Shown here piece by piece: positions 11,000-21,689 of a stretch of DNA of 64,000 nucleotides. The notes under the pieces are model-generated. The model ran no database searches. It saw only the letters and a list, made by a program, of their open reading frames with translations, and was not told the origin of the DNA. A program made the translations under genes and the position numbers. Source of the DNA: Angiostrongylus vasorum (Eukaryota > Nematoda > Chromadorea > Rhabditida > Metastrongylidae); the NCBI GenBank assembly GCA_018806985.1, contig JADANN010000462.1, forward strand, positions 2,843,501 through 2,907,500, given 5' to 3'. Position 1 is the stretch's first letter; the number at the start of each line of letters is the position of its first letter.

Positions 11000-12490
11000 C
11001 AGACGGAGCAACAGCTGACACTATCAATGAGGCGAGAGTGATGCCGGCGTGAAATGCATCTCGGCCAAAGAGTACTGCAACATAAATGCAAGGGTGACAA
11101 CGTGATAGAGCAGAAATGAGCGGCGCACGAGCAGAAGTGGCTTATTTCAGAGAGCATATGATAACGGAAATGTGCGAAAGTAATGAAACGACGGCAGAAG
11201 GAGTAGGATAGCGGTCTGACAAGAACAGCATGTGAAATGGCTTATATTCATGTACTGTGAGTTGAAGTACTGGAACAGTGCATTCTTTGATGTCCGAACA
11301 TAAACTAATAGTGAGGAGTTAACGTCGCATATACAGTAGATATGAGTCCTACATGATGAGCGGTGATCCAAAGGAGTGAGTTAAACGATCTCAGTTATGC
11401 ACACGTGGGCATCCACAGAAAGTCCATGTGTTCGTGATAGGATCCACCTGTCAGTGTGCGTCCACGACAGCTAACTCACCTCGCTATCGATATCCATCAA
11501 AGAATGCAGAAAAATTCTACGCTGACACTGCTCGGTGATGAATGTTATGAGAGTTTCTCCGTTCAGTATAACATGAAATACGAGGTGATTCCCGACGAAT
11601 GAGAGCGACGACAACTGAGTGGATTTTAAAAACGATATCAATTTCAGTGGTAAAGTAGGTTATTTGAAATTCGTGACATTGAATATGCATGTTTTCCCGG
11701 CACGGAAAGATTACACTTAATTCGAAATCTGACTTCTGCAGTGAAATAAGACCTCATACAAGGATTCTACTGGCTGGAAAAATTAAAGGTCATGGTCATT
11801 TTTACATACAAACAACGATAAGAAGGACTTATTGATAGCCAAGCTACACCCATAGCGATCAGAAAAATAAGCAAGAACGGAAAGTACTCTGTAGGTTCTC
11901 AGTTAGCCAGTCGTCTTGATTAATTTCTGACTCGGAAGTGGTAGAGGAATCGATGTGAGCGCAATAGGAGTTGGTGTCCCTTGGTTCCGACGAACACCTC
12001 ATACTGAGTGGAATTGTCTTCGTAGACAATTCGATGTCCAGAAAGCTTAACGTCAAATAAAATTCATCAGATTTTCCACCCTAGAAACGGCCCGACCATA
12101 AGTGGACGGCTGCTTCCTTTCGCTTCCACTTAGACTCCCACATTCTAACAATCAAATAAATCGAAACGAATATGCCGTCAAAACTGCACGTTGTACCCAA
12201 AGCAATATCGAGAAAAATGTGCACAATGCCCATTCCTGCCGATAGTACATGATTGGACGTGCAGCCAAACAACAACTGGAATCACTAGTAGCCTTTGCGA
12301 TGTAGCACTGTCCTCTCAAAGTAGTTCTATTGGATGAAATAACGCACCATGAGACGAGTTGCCAGTTTAGAAGTGCCCTGTTCATTATTAGAAATATATT
12401 CTCCTAAAAATCGAGAACGGCAACCATGCAAGCAACAATTAGCAGTACCAAACTGATATTATGAATGTCTATGTGTGCTACAAGGAAGCT
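11000..12490. other. No gene seen
   Basis: AT-rich sequence to the right of (upstream of) the MGNAATA start. It may include that gene's promoter near 10.95-11.15 kb. Frames at 11147-11371 and 12081-12385 have no splice support and no recognisable product. Confidence 0.4.
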
Positions 12491-12494
12491 GAAT

Positions 12495-12733
12495 GACCAA
12501 CACAGGCCGAGCACAGTGCCCAAGAGTGGTCGTCGAGTGACGGTGGGACGGGTGAGGTCAGCACAGGTGTGGTGTGGCCACGACCGCAACTGCTACTGGA
12601 CCAACTGCTACTGGACCCACTATCCCTATACCAACACTGTAGTGTACTTAGTTCTAAAAAGCGCTTCACCTTTGGGACATCTCCAAAATGGAAAACAAAA
12701 AATGTAAAGAACGAGATGACTCGATTCTTTTAG
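12495..12733 (+). CDS. Candidate exon with 15-base tandem duplication
   Basis: A 79-codon stop-free frame (no ATG start) reads AEHSAQEWSSSDGGTGEVST, then GVVWPRPQLLLDQLLLDPLS, ending ...NVKNEMTRFF at a stop. A tandem duplication (ctgctactggacca/actgctactggaccc) gives LLLDQ-LLLDP. Two other plus-strand frames are also open over the GC-rich half, so the frame is uncertain. I recognise no product. Confidence 0.25.
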
Positions 12734-12734
12734 T

Positions 12735-13545
12735 TTACGTTTACGAAACTACTTTAGGGCACTAGTACCCCGCAGAGATGTTATCTCTAATTCTATGTTC
12801 GCTTGCCCTGTGAAGACCATGTGAATTTTTTAAAATAGAGAGCAGTTGCCTTTTACGATCACAACAACTTTATTGAACAAAGCATGTTTACAACTTACGA
12901 TTACGTCAGCCTAGTTGGATAGAGCGCGTTTATTGGGATTTTTCAGGGTCACAATAGAAAGTGTGGCATATTTCCTGTTAGCTTCGCTTCAGCCTTCATT
13001 TCGAACTAAACATATCAAACTCTGCGCATAAGTGGATTATGAGTGCTTCCAAGCTAAAACGTAATGGGTATTCTCAGCAGAAAAACGTTTTTGACCCACC
13101 CTCCTTAGTTCCGTACTAGATATATCCGTGCGTTCTCTAATCCACCGTACAATGTCTTTCCAATGACGATATTTCCAATGTCTTAACTAAAACGATTTTT
13201 TGAAGTATATTTACCGCTAAGTACAATGACTGGAAGACTCGCGCTGGTTCTTTGACACGACGATGATAGTGCACGTTCTATTTTTAGCCGCGTGGGACAA
13301 ATGTGTTATTGCATTCTTTTCTTCTCGTCCGGCACACCCGTGAGATGAATTGCGCCAAAATGCAGGTTTTATTTTCGTCTCCCGTTATGACATCGTTCTT
13401 TTTTCGCATTCTCATAGAACGACTTGGTTATTTCTACCGCCTTAAGTCGTGGATACAGTGACGAAAACCACAACCTTTTTAGTTCTGAAGTGAGAAGTTA
13501 GCTCACTTCAAGTCGATGACGACAGATATGGAGCTAATGCTATTT
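12735..13545. other. No gene seen
   Basis: AT-rich sequence without a frame above background and without a repeat that recurs elsewhere in this window. Confidence 0.45.
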
Positions 13546-13547
13546 AC

Positions 13548-13950
13548 AGTGTTTTACCTTTTATTTTCTGCCTACCACAATTTTTCACGACAGGGTACTA
13601 AGCAAAATACAACCACAACGTTGCTGAGATATTTGCAAAACTTTGGACCACAGGTGATTTCAACTACAGCCTCAGCTTAATTGGGTTCAATGCCGATATG
13701 GGCTCCCCAGATCAATCCCGTTGACGGGTGATTGCTGATGGCGCTGATCGATAGAACTAGCTGAGAGACAAGGGGAACAAAGTACCCGCATGATGTGGTG
13801 GTGAACGCGTTACTCCCCGGAAAGGACAATAGCGTGTCCGTTCCCCACCTTAGACACCTGTGGTCCAGAGTTCTACAAATACCTCAGCAACGTTGTGGTG
13901 GTATTTACAGTGTTTACTTTTTACAATGTCTAACTTTTGTTTGCTTTCAC
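13548..13950 (+). repeat. Family C repeat, fold-back copy (C1)
   Basis: The segment 13548-13660 is the reverse complement of the family C 3' end ('acaaccacaacgttgctgagatatttgc'). A plus-strand copy follows with the TGGGTTCAATGCCGAT landmark at 13681 and the tRNA-like head at 13796-13850 (GTGGTGGTGAACGCG, then GTGTCCGTTCCCCA). Together they can form a long hairpin. Confidence 0.75.
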
Positions 13951-14097
13951 TTCACTTTACTTTACTTTAGGTGGTTCCTGTTGACAGCTGATTGCTGAGG
14001 CTTGGAGTTTTTCTCAAATCTCAGCATCCTTGTGGCTGTATTTCACACGCTACCTTGCCATGAAAAAAAGAACAAGTAATAAATAAAAGTTAATCAT

Positions 14098-14330
14098 TGC
14101 GATGTCGACTGCAGCTTCAACTTAACGGAGTTTAATGCCGATTTGTGCTCCGCAGTTCGTTGTCGTTGACATATCGTTGCTGATAGCGCCACTAAAGGAG
14201 GAAAAAAAACTACCTGAGAGAAAGGGAAAGCAAGCTCCGCGATTGCTTAGTTGGCACGCGAGCCCCGGAAAGGGTAATCGTGGGTTCGAAGCACACCTAA
14301 GGTTTGAGTTCTGCTAATATTATTTATTTT
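14098..14330 (+). repeat. Family C repeat (C2), most tRNA-like head
   Basis: The landmark 'gtttaatgccgatttgtgctc' is at 14130. The head at 14240-14300 is the most tRNA-like of the family: TGCTTAGTTGGCACGCGAG as A box and GTGGGTTCGAAGC as B box. Confidence 0.75.
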
Positions 14331-14344
14331 GCTTATTTATACGA

Positions 14345-14700
14345 CTCGTCTTCTCATATACTGCTTGGATCTCTGCACTTCTTGCACTCGATTCGTTTCC
14401 GCACATCCACCATCCACGAAGGTCTTCAAACTTATAGCATATGGCTTACAGCTGCTTGAAGATTGTCGTTTTTTTCATGGATGTCATTAGGTGGTGGTCG
14501 AGTTGATTTTCTTTGGATTCCTGGGATTACCACGCTAAGTGTTCCATCTGATTGCAAGAAGTGAGCCGTTCGCAGACAAGTTTGATAGCAATTTTCCGAC
14601 CACGGATAGATGAGAGGCTTGATGAGCTCGAGTGAGAACGAATCTGCACCGTGCTCGTGATGAAGGCACCACTACCACTGTGCTACCAGCACTCTTTTAG
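14345..14700 (-). repeat. SINE family B (B1)
   Basis: A minus-strand copy. The head complement 'caccactaccactgtgctacca' lies at 14668-14690 and the 3' end 'gcactcgattcgtttccgc' at 14383-14401. The core is intact enough to align with copies at 39589 and 58279. Confidence 0.85.
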
Positions 14701-14715
14701 GCTACTGGAATATAT

Positions 14716-14716
<1 letters not shown>

Positions 14717-14747
<31 letters not shown>

Positions 14748-14790
14748 ATACGGAATATAATATTTATATACAATGGACCATATATATATA
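14717..14790. repeat. AT microsatellite
   Basis: Alternating AT runs at 14717-14742 and again at about 14780-14792. Confidence 0.9.
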
Positions 14791-14799
14791 TTTTTTGAA

Positions 14800-15700
14800 A
14801 GCATATCATCACTGTAATGCCAGCAACCGATTAGGAGAGAGACGATCTGATATAACAGTATATTTGTTGCAAAGAAGTTGATTCAGAGAAAGACTAACTT
14901 GATTGGAAAGGTTGAAAAAGAATTAGAGAGGCGAACCAGACAGAGACTGTAAAGAAACTCAAGGAAAGGAATGTGCTGTACAAAATAGATAAGGAGTTCA
15001 AAAAAATGCCAAGAATAGATATGTTGGCTGGTTCTTCCCATCAATCATGCACTGGACCAGGAACACCAAAGATTATATGGAATACCGTAACATGGCAGGA
15101 GTTCTTGTTAATATGGTTGATTTATTGGCTGGCGTTTGTCAGCAAGGCTTTAAAGTTGTTACTGTTTGTTCTCTCATTTGATGTCTGAAACTGCAAGATC
15201 GATATCATGTAAGATGTAGACTAAGCACGCGAATGGCAAGGCTTCAACCCGGGATGATGGACTTCGCCTAGGCAGACGGAAGCACGTACACAACCTTTAC
15301 TCGATATGCATTAGAAAAACTCGGCGGAATCTAAGTATCGTCAAGTAAACATGTTGTCTATGTTATTCGATGTCGTCAAGGAAGCAACGACGTCGTGTTA
15401 TGAGTAGGTACGGCGGACCAGAAGAAGTTCCTAGTATCACTAGTACTTCTACTTTTTATCGTTTTTAGCAAAGAGAAGTGTGAAGTTTGAAAATGCTGTT
15501 ACTTGCGTAAATAAATGAGTATTAATGGGAGCTGGCTTGTTTCAGTGAGTTCAAAATCGGATAGAAACACTTCGACTCGCCGATAGAGTGTAGGAGGAAG
15601 GTCGTGGGTAGGAGGCGTCAGTGTGTTCTGCTTTGAATATCCTCGTATTTTGTAATTTCAGGCAACCAGATTTAAGCAACAAGTGACAAGCGGCTTTTGC
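14800..15700. other. No convincing gene
   Basis: AT-rich. A 71-codon frame at 14973-15188 (MLYKIDKEFKKMPRIDMLAG...) has a start codon but no splice support, and its second half is hydrophobic. I see no recurring repeat. Confidence 0.35.
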
Positions 15701-15759
15701 TTAGATGCAATTGTGAAACGAAGGTCTGATACTGAGAAAATAATAATTGGAGTGAATCT

Positions 15760-16260
15760 GAGAGCCTTCTGGGCCTGAAGGAACTTTTGCTCTTAAGCCC
15801 GTGCAGTCCTATGGTACAATTTTATTCAAATATTCAAATTCCATCGCAATTTAACGCTATCGAAAACTGTCGTTTAGGGTGAAACAAAACTGTTACGAGG
15901 GCTGTATCAGTGCAATATATCTACAAATGGTTTTTTTTCTACTGTGAGGGGTCTTTGTGTCGAGGTCTTCTATCATCTTAGGTCAGTCATTGATGTCACA
16001 TCTTTGCCTGGTGTGAAGAACATTGAAAGCAATCAGTAGATAAGCAAAAATCTTTTGAAGGGATCTGATGGAAAGGTGTGCTCGATGGCCACAGCTTTGG
16101 GAGATATCGAATAACCTACCAAACGCGTGCTGCTGCTCAGTGATAATTTCGTCTCGGATCGTCGTCGACCGATTGAAGAACGAACAAAAGTGAACAGGAA
16201 GAGCTCTGAGTCCGAACATGGCCACGTGTGCTGCCCAGTAACCCTAGAAAGCACTTCGCG
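15760..16260 (-). pseudogene. Possible LINE reverse-transcriptase relic
   Basis: On the minus strand near 15865-15895 the bases read TTVFDSVKLRW, which resembles the KAFDSV active-region motif of non-LTR reverse transcriptases. Upstream minus-strand frames at 15983-16254 are open but scrambled by frame changes. The match is short, so this is a weak call. Confidence 0.25.
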
Positions 16261-16844
16261 ATTAGTGTCTGTCCGATTGCAGCGCTATCAACAAGTCACT
16301 TTGATCATGGAGGGCTGGAAAAGAGTATCAAGGCTTAAAAGATCGAAAATAAGTTTTAGACTTCACAACCATTATCAGGTCATAGTTGATGTTGATTACG
16401 GCGCTGTGAAGTAGTGAATCAACAGCAAACGAGAATAGCCGTATTATAAGTAGGAATAGGGTTAGTTAGCACAAATATTTCTTTTCATGATATGTTGGAA
16501 GGTGCTCTATTGCACTGCTCTCTTGGGAACGAGGAATTGCATGAGTTCATTCGTCGCTGCAAATACATTCTATGTTGATGACGGCGGTTTCCACATCAAA
16601 TTAATAAGCTTTATTGTGTTCTCGATGATTTCCATTCTCGACTACGTAACTTAGCACTCCATGACTTCTACAGCAACAAAAACTGTTCCGTAGCATCTCT
16701 AGGTTCCAATGATTAAGGGGTTATTCTCTTATTTTGCTCGTATATTTCTCAAATTTTTGACAAAATTTGGACGCTTAGAAACAACAGACAGTCTCAAAAG
16801 GTGAGCTAAAGTCGCTAAACTTCAATTATAGTCTATGTTGACTT

Positions 16845-17245
16845 TTTATTTACTGCCTTTTAATAGCGTTCGTTTCCCACCGCAGACACCTGCAGTCCGG
16901 AGTTTCGCAACTATCTTGGCATCATTGTGGTTGTTTCACGAATAATACCCTGTCGTGAAAACTTGTAAAGAGGCAGTAAACAAAAAAGTCAACATTGTGA
17001 ATTGCAACTATAGCTTCAGCTTAACTGGGTTCAATGCCGATTTGGGCTCTCCAGATCAATCCCGTTTAAGGGTGACTGCTAATGGCAGTGAACCATAGAA
17101 CTAGCTGAGAGACAGGCGAAACGGAGGACGCGCATGGTGTGGTGGTGAACACGTTAGTCCCCGGAAAGGGTAATAACAGGTTCGTTCTCTGCGGTCCAAA
17201 GTTTTGCAAATATCTCAGCATCATTGTGGTTATAATCCTTATTCT
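16845..17245 (+). repeat. Family C repeat, tandem partial copies (C3)
   Basis: A 3' end (16862-16975) is followed directly by a full unit: TGGGTTCAATGCCGAT at 17026, head GTGGTGGTGAACACG at 17138, and B-box-like AGGTTCGTTC at 17178. This is the same head-to-tail order as the array at 43667. Confidence 0.8.
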
Positions 17246-17726
17246 AATCTTCCGATGAATGACATTTTTCGGATTTCTGCAGGTTATAAGGATCCATGAT
17301 TGCCTCATAAATGTTTCGGAGGAGTGAACACTTCGAAAATATGCACAGTTTTCTCGCACAACAAAATTTTATCAATTAGAAATACTTTTGAAAACAATAA
17401 ATCCTGCCGTAAGTGGCTTTAACGTCAAACCTTGTCAATAAAAGAGTGTATACCTTAAAAAAGAGCTTAAAAAGCTGTGAACTTGGGTTTTGTTCTCAAT
17501 CAAGAGACAATGGTGCCCTAGTTGTATAAATAACCCAGTAGTGCACACCACAAGAAGTCGGGTTTTCGTCACACTTCTCCCTGGTGTATAGGACTGTTTC
17601 ATTCTAGGACTGCTTATTCTAACCACACGTAAGAATACATGGTGCATCTTGCTCTTTAGCTTTTACTATTATAAATGAGAACTGGGATCGTCAGTAGTTC
17701 GTGAGAACTCGCAAAGCATCTGAGCA

Positions 17727-17960
17727 TTACTGCTTGTGGAGGGCAAAGAAGTTAGCCAATGACGGCTTCTGCTTGACAAATCCATCATCAAAGTAATTCC
17801 AGTGGGCGCGGGTAAGTTCTTTATTTGTCCATGTCGTGTATGAGAGTGACCCAGAGAATTTCGCTCTTTCTAGGAGCTTGCTGAGTATTACGCCTTCATA
17901 TTTTAGTGATATCTTAGCATTCCTTATTGTATTCTTCATAATGATGTTCGTGGAAGTCAC
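17727..17960 (-). CDS. Candidate small gene, unknown protein
   Basis: From the ATG at 17960 a 77-codon minus-strand frame reads MTSTNIIMKNTIRNAKISLK and ends KQKPSLANFFALHKQ at a stop. The C-terminal half (SYTTWTNKELTRAHWNYFDD) looks strongly protein-like. Just upstream on the same strand MKEKDAGKFAEE ends at a perfect GAAGAG|GTGAGT donor (about 17963). A 60-70 base intron from there to a CTCAG acceptor would change the frame over the first part. Both readings are possible. I recognise no domain. Confidence 0.35.
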   Translation of the reverse strand: MTSTNIIMKNTIRNAKISLKYEGVILSKLLERAKFSGSLSYTTWTNKELTRAHWNYFDDGFVKQKPSLANFFALHKQ

Positions 17961-18014
17961 TCACCTCTTCAGCAAACTTTCCTGCATCTTTTTCTTTCAT
18001 TTTTTAGCTTCATT

Positions 18015-18265
18015 TTCTTTTGTTTCCGGACAATCACTATCAACAACAAGCGTTCTGTAAAAAAGAGCATCGCCGGGTGTGGTTGCCTCATTCGAGCGAT
18101 CCTCTACTGAAGAAGATCCGATTTGATATGACGATGAAGACACCACATCAAAAAGACGAGCGACTGTGGTTATTGACTCGGGTCATCAGCTCTGAGGAAG
18201 ACGAAGACGTCGAAACGTCAGCCGAACAAAGTTTTTTTGTTAGCCTCGTATTACCTTATCAATGA
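18015..18265 (+). repeat. Family D repeat copy (D2) with KTPHQ ORF start
   Basis: The frame from 18128 reads MTMKTPHQKDERL and an acidic SSEEDEDVETSAEQ, paralogous to the ORF at 2572. Both are preceded by 'caatcactatcaacaacaa'-type text. The stretch 18189-18223 contains the hammerhead-like core discussed in the findings, and the copy ends in 'gttagcctcgtattacc'. Confidence 0.7.
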
Positions 18266-18289
18266 ATGAATGCATGTTGATTTTCCTGC

Positions 18290-18508
18290 TTTTGTTTTCT
18301 TGGCGGACTAACCCTAGGTCCTCTTGTAGCATTTGGTTTACATCTATCAACAAAAAAGAAACTCGGTGCATAAACGCATCCCCGTTTGCCTGTCAGGGCG
18401 ATGAATCCCGCCGCTGCACATCGTAGTCGGACACCAGGAACACCTCCCAGCCACGATAAGGCGGTAAACCGTTGGGAGGCAAGTCCATACCATAGGAAAC
18501 TAATTCCG
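18290..18508 (+). repeat. Family F repeat, partial copy
   Basis: The 3' part (cacctcccagccacgataaggcggtaaaccg at 18440-18471) matches the family F end at 24450-24485, and reverse-complements to 60418-60460. The left portion is diverged. Confidence 0.65.
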
Positions 18509-18601
18509 CTGTGAATCTCCAATAATAAGAGCGCCTAGAAAACATGAAGTACGAGCCAGAGGCTGATTAATCACTCTGAAAGCGTAGAATATTAAGAATT
18601 A

Positions 18602-18958
18602 GTGATGATGCTGTGGATCCTATTGAATGCATGGGGAGAAGGTAGGCCAGAAATAGTCACCAGTTTCATCAGTTTCGACAGTTTCGCATTAGTCACCTGC
18701 CACGAATTTCCAAAATCACATAAAACAGACTTGGGATTTTCAAACTGCTCGCTAGGCTTCTACGTGGATCGTATTCGGTTGCAGATGAAGTTTACCGGAC
18801 TATGGGCTATGGTTGGATATGAAAACAAGGTGTCTTCGATTCCGAGCCCGTTGCAATTCCGCAGAGAGCGTCTTTCAAAAAATGTTATGGAAATCTTCTG
18901 CAGTTATAAGGCTTGCATAGCCTTTTCTGGATTTTCTAAAGCCATAGCCTTGACTTAG
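18602..18958 (+). CDS. Open frame, 118 codons, unknown
   Basis: The frame starts MMMLWILLNAWGEGRPEIVT inside text resembling a family A tail fragment (TTGAATGCATGGGGA). It continues with average composition to a stop at 18958. No splice sites or recognisable motifs support it, so it may be chance. Confidence 0.18.
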   Translation: MMMLWILLNAWGEGRPEIVTSFISFDSFALVTCHEFPKSHKTDLGFSNCSLGFYVDRIRLQMKFTGLWAMVGYENKVSSIPSPLQFRRERLSKNVMEIFCSYKACIAFSGFSKAIALT

Positions 18959-19131
18959 AATGCAAATTGAGTGCTGAAAGCTTCACAGTCTCTATGCGAC
19001 ATATACGGTTTGAGATTTGGTCTCGATTAGAATAATCGGAATTTATTTTGAGACTTGGAAGTAATTATGATTGCAGATGAAGGAATATCAGCATAGAGCA
19101 AGAATGTAGTATACGTGTCCTATAACCGAGG

Positions 19132-19405
19132 GGCGCGTGTGGCGCAGTGGTCGGAAGCGCCCTGCAACACACGTGGAATCGCTCCTCGCACCCATGGCCT
19201 TCCATCCCTCCGGGCTCGGTAAAGTGGTACCAAACTTGTTTGCGAGGATAGCAACACTGGCTCGATACATCGATAGGCCACCGCGAGTCATTGTAAAGGC
19301 CAGATATGCATTCAATCACCTCCAAAGGATGCTTAGTGAGGTTGAATGCATGGGGCATCTCTCAAGGATTGATCAACGCCGAGAGCTTTATCTTTTTTTA
19401 TAATC
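19132..19405 (+). repeat. SINE family A, well-preserved copy (A3)
   Basis: The A box GTGTGGCGCAGTGGTCGG is at 19137 and the degenerate B box GTGGAATCGCTCC at 19171. The shared core follows (CTCCGGGCTCGGTAAAGTGG), then GATATGCATTCAATCACCTC and the tail ending AACGCCGAGAGCTTTAT with a T-rich end. This is one of the best reference copies. Confidence 0.9.
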
Positions 19406-19515
19406 GGTGTAAAGCATTTTTTGAAAAAAAATTCGCAGAAAATGAAGATCGTTAGTAGTAGTGTTGATTACTGACTCGCATGTTTAAGCTGCCTATTCTA
19501 GAAAACTAAAGAAAG

Positions 19516-19585
19516 ATGTCAGCGTGGGATGTGAATTATTTGTGTTCTACGGGAATATTGCTCAATGTTATAGTTGGTATTCTTC
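19516..19585 (+). CDS. Candidate first exon of a membrane protein (possible 7TM pseudogene)
   Basis: The ATG at 19516 has A at -3. Twenty-three codons read MSAWDVNYLCSTGILLNVIV plus GIL and end at a TTC|GTAAGT donor. This is a short polar stretch followed by a hydrophobic segment, the shape of a nematode serpentine receptor N-terminus. The next good acceptor, a pyrimidine run ending CTCTCTAG at 19670, leads in phase to RVIRS and then a stop. Beyond that stop the same frame reads NPKFFEG. If this is a chemoreceptor it is broken after the first exon. Confidence 0.3.
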
Positions 19586-20154
19586 GTAAGTTGCTTCATT
19601 CTCCTATCTAATCAACTGCAATTCTCATACATCTGGCGCCTTTCTTATGATGTTATTGAACCCTCTCTAGTTCGCGTTATCCGCTCCTGAAATCCCAAGT
19701 TCTTCGAGGGTAAAAGCAGTTAGGTCCGGTTTGGTATATTGTCACGACTATTTAGTAACTGTCGGTACAATTCTTTTTAGTGTCCTACTGGAAGTAGGCA
19801 CATCTGTCAGCATCACAAAAGGTTTTCAAAAGTTTCGGAAGCATAGCAGGAACAGGGAAAGGAGTACTAGTGAAAAGCTGATGAGCGGGAAGTTCTCGAT
19901 CGCTTGCTTCGTCGATAGCTATCTTCTGCAGCTTGGAAATGTGCTACGTCGTACTTGGTTTCTTGCTATATCTCTTATCCGTCTTTTGTCACCTGTCCGT
20001 GTTCGATAATAAGTCTTCACAGTTTTCTTTTTTCTCTACTACTTCAAGTAATCTTGTTCAGGCAGTGTCATTGAAGGTCTACGTTTCTTATCGACACTAC
20101 AATACCCTTTAGATGCTGCTGCACGCATGTGTATGATATTTGCAAAACTTGGAC

Positions 20155-20472
20155 TCCAGGCCAGATTCGAGCCCGTGATTACTCTTTCTACAGCATCAGC
20201 TTAACTAGATTCAATGCCGATTTTTGATTTGAGATCATTACTGTTGACAGATGATTGCTAATGGCACCGTTAAGGTAGAACGCTGGCTGAGAGAAAAGCA
20301 AAACGAAACGAGAGCTTCACTGGTGCAGTGAGTAACACGTGAGCCCCCGAAAAGTGTAGTCGCGGATCGAATCTGGCCAGAGGTCTAGGTTTTGCAAATG
20401 TCTCAACTTCATTGTAGTTGTATTTCACATGATATCCTGTCGTGAAAAAGAATGGTAGGCGGTAAATAAAAT
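20155..20472 (+). repeat. Family C repeat (C4)
   Basis: The landmark 'agattcaatgccgattttt' is at 20207. The tRNA-like head is at 20310-20372 (GGTGCAGTGAGTAACACGTGA, then CGCGGATCGAATC). The 3' end at 20390-20472 has 'cacatgatatcctgtcgtgaaaaag'. Confidence 0.8.
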
Positions 20473-20763
20473 GTTATGTGTTGCTTCCCAAATACCTTCC
20501 AAAATTGTTGTAACGTCACATATTTCACAAATAGTAAAAAAATAAGTTTCGTGCTCCAACCAACCTTTTCTTTTAATTATTTGAAATCATGCTCAGTCCA
20601 TAAATTCTCTAAAGCACATAACGTTGATTTTCAAAGGTCTAAAACTGCAGTTCCAATTATTCGGTTAACCCCATGAGCAACACAGTGCGTTCTCCTTGTT
20701 ACATCCCTGTGGTACTACATTGTCGACTTCAAAGAAGTGAGCAGACTCGTCAGCACTCATGAC

Positions 20764-21180
20764 CTAATGTAGTCGAGTCTTGAAAATATCGTATTTCTTA
20801 TTATTTAAAAAATCATTGCGGCGGAAATTCAACCAGAGTTGACAATCAAACTTTAATTCGACTCCTAACATTTCACGTTTAAGATCTTATACGCCGGCTT
20901 TTCACGGCGCAAACTCACAGTTGTTTGGTGTAAGCTTACGAACCTGCCATTGTTGAGGTGTGAGAGACGAAGCCAGGTAGCACAGCCACTGTTCCCATGA
21001 AGCGCTGAGCTGATCGGTTGGCAGCGAACCAAACGAGAGGAAGTGTGCAGGTGATGAGAATAAAATCTCCTGAAAAGCGCTAGTCAGCACATTCCCATGC
21101 ACTTTCGTTGCCACGTCACCAGCACCAACACCAACATTGATTTCTGTGTAAGCTACCCTACCAAGAATACCATTCGTCTT
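20764..21180 (-). CDS. Last two exons of a gene, unknown protein
   Basis: Exon n-1 (20940-21180) follows TGCCTGCTTGAAAG. It is stop-free for 80 codons: KKTNGILGRVAYTEINVGVG, AGDVATKVHGNVLTSAFQ, then ...LTPQQWQV at a GTAAGC donor (phase 1). An alternative donor AG|GTTCGT lies four bases earlier. The last exon (20764-20864) enters in phase 1 after GTTAG and reads VELKFDCQLWLNFRRNDFLN, then NKKYDIFKTRLH, to a stop. The upstream exons must lie to the right, beyond the SINE at 21403. Residue composition and the phase match support a real gene. I do not recognise the family. Confidence 0.55.
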
Positions 21181-21402
21181 CTTTCAAGCAGGCAAAACGT
21201 CACCGTCTTCACCGAGTTATGTTAAAAATGATCCATATTTCAAAAAATTCGACTGCATGGCTAGAATTGTAAATGTGTTTGACAACCTAATATTCAAGAA
21301 GAATCAAAAAAAGTGGCACTGAGTTGCTAAATTTTAGCAACTGATGAAGACGGGACTTATGAACACATAATACTTACCGTATCTTTGTGACATGAAGCTG
21401 AA

Positions 21403-21685
21403 AAAAAAGCACTCGGCGTTGATCAATCCCTTAGGGATGAACCATGCATTCGACTTCATTAATCATTGTTTGGAGGTAATTGAATGCATATCTGGTCTTT
21501 ACAGTTATTCACGGTATCCTACCAATGTATTGAGCCAGTGTTGCTACCCTCCCAGACAAGTCTGGTACCAATTTGAAGACCCCGGAGGGATGGAAGGCTT
21601 GGTGGGCCATGGGCACGGGGGATCGATTCCACGTGTGCGTTGCAGGGCGCCTCCAACCACTGCTCCACATACGCCCGTCTTTATG
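21403..21685 (-). repeat. SINE family A (A4)
   Basis: A full minus-strand copy. The tail 'cggcgttgatcaatcccttagggat' is at 21415 and the head complement 'ggcgcctccaaccactgctccacat' at 21648-21672. The core 'ccagacaagtctggtacca' lies at 21551. Confidence 0.9.
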
Positions 21686-21689
21686 ACAT

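Noticed and set aside
14240..14300. Possible functional tRNA gene
   Set aside because: The A and B boxes are good, but no complete cloverleaf with an acceptor stem could be formed and the unit repeats as family C; it is a tRNA-derived repeat.
19065..19403. Overlapping frames on both strands of 75-97 codons
   Set aside because: They lie wholly inside a family A SINE.
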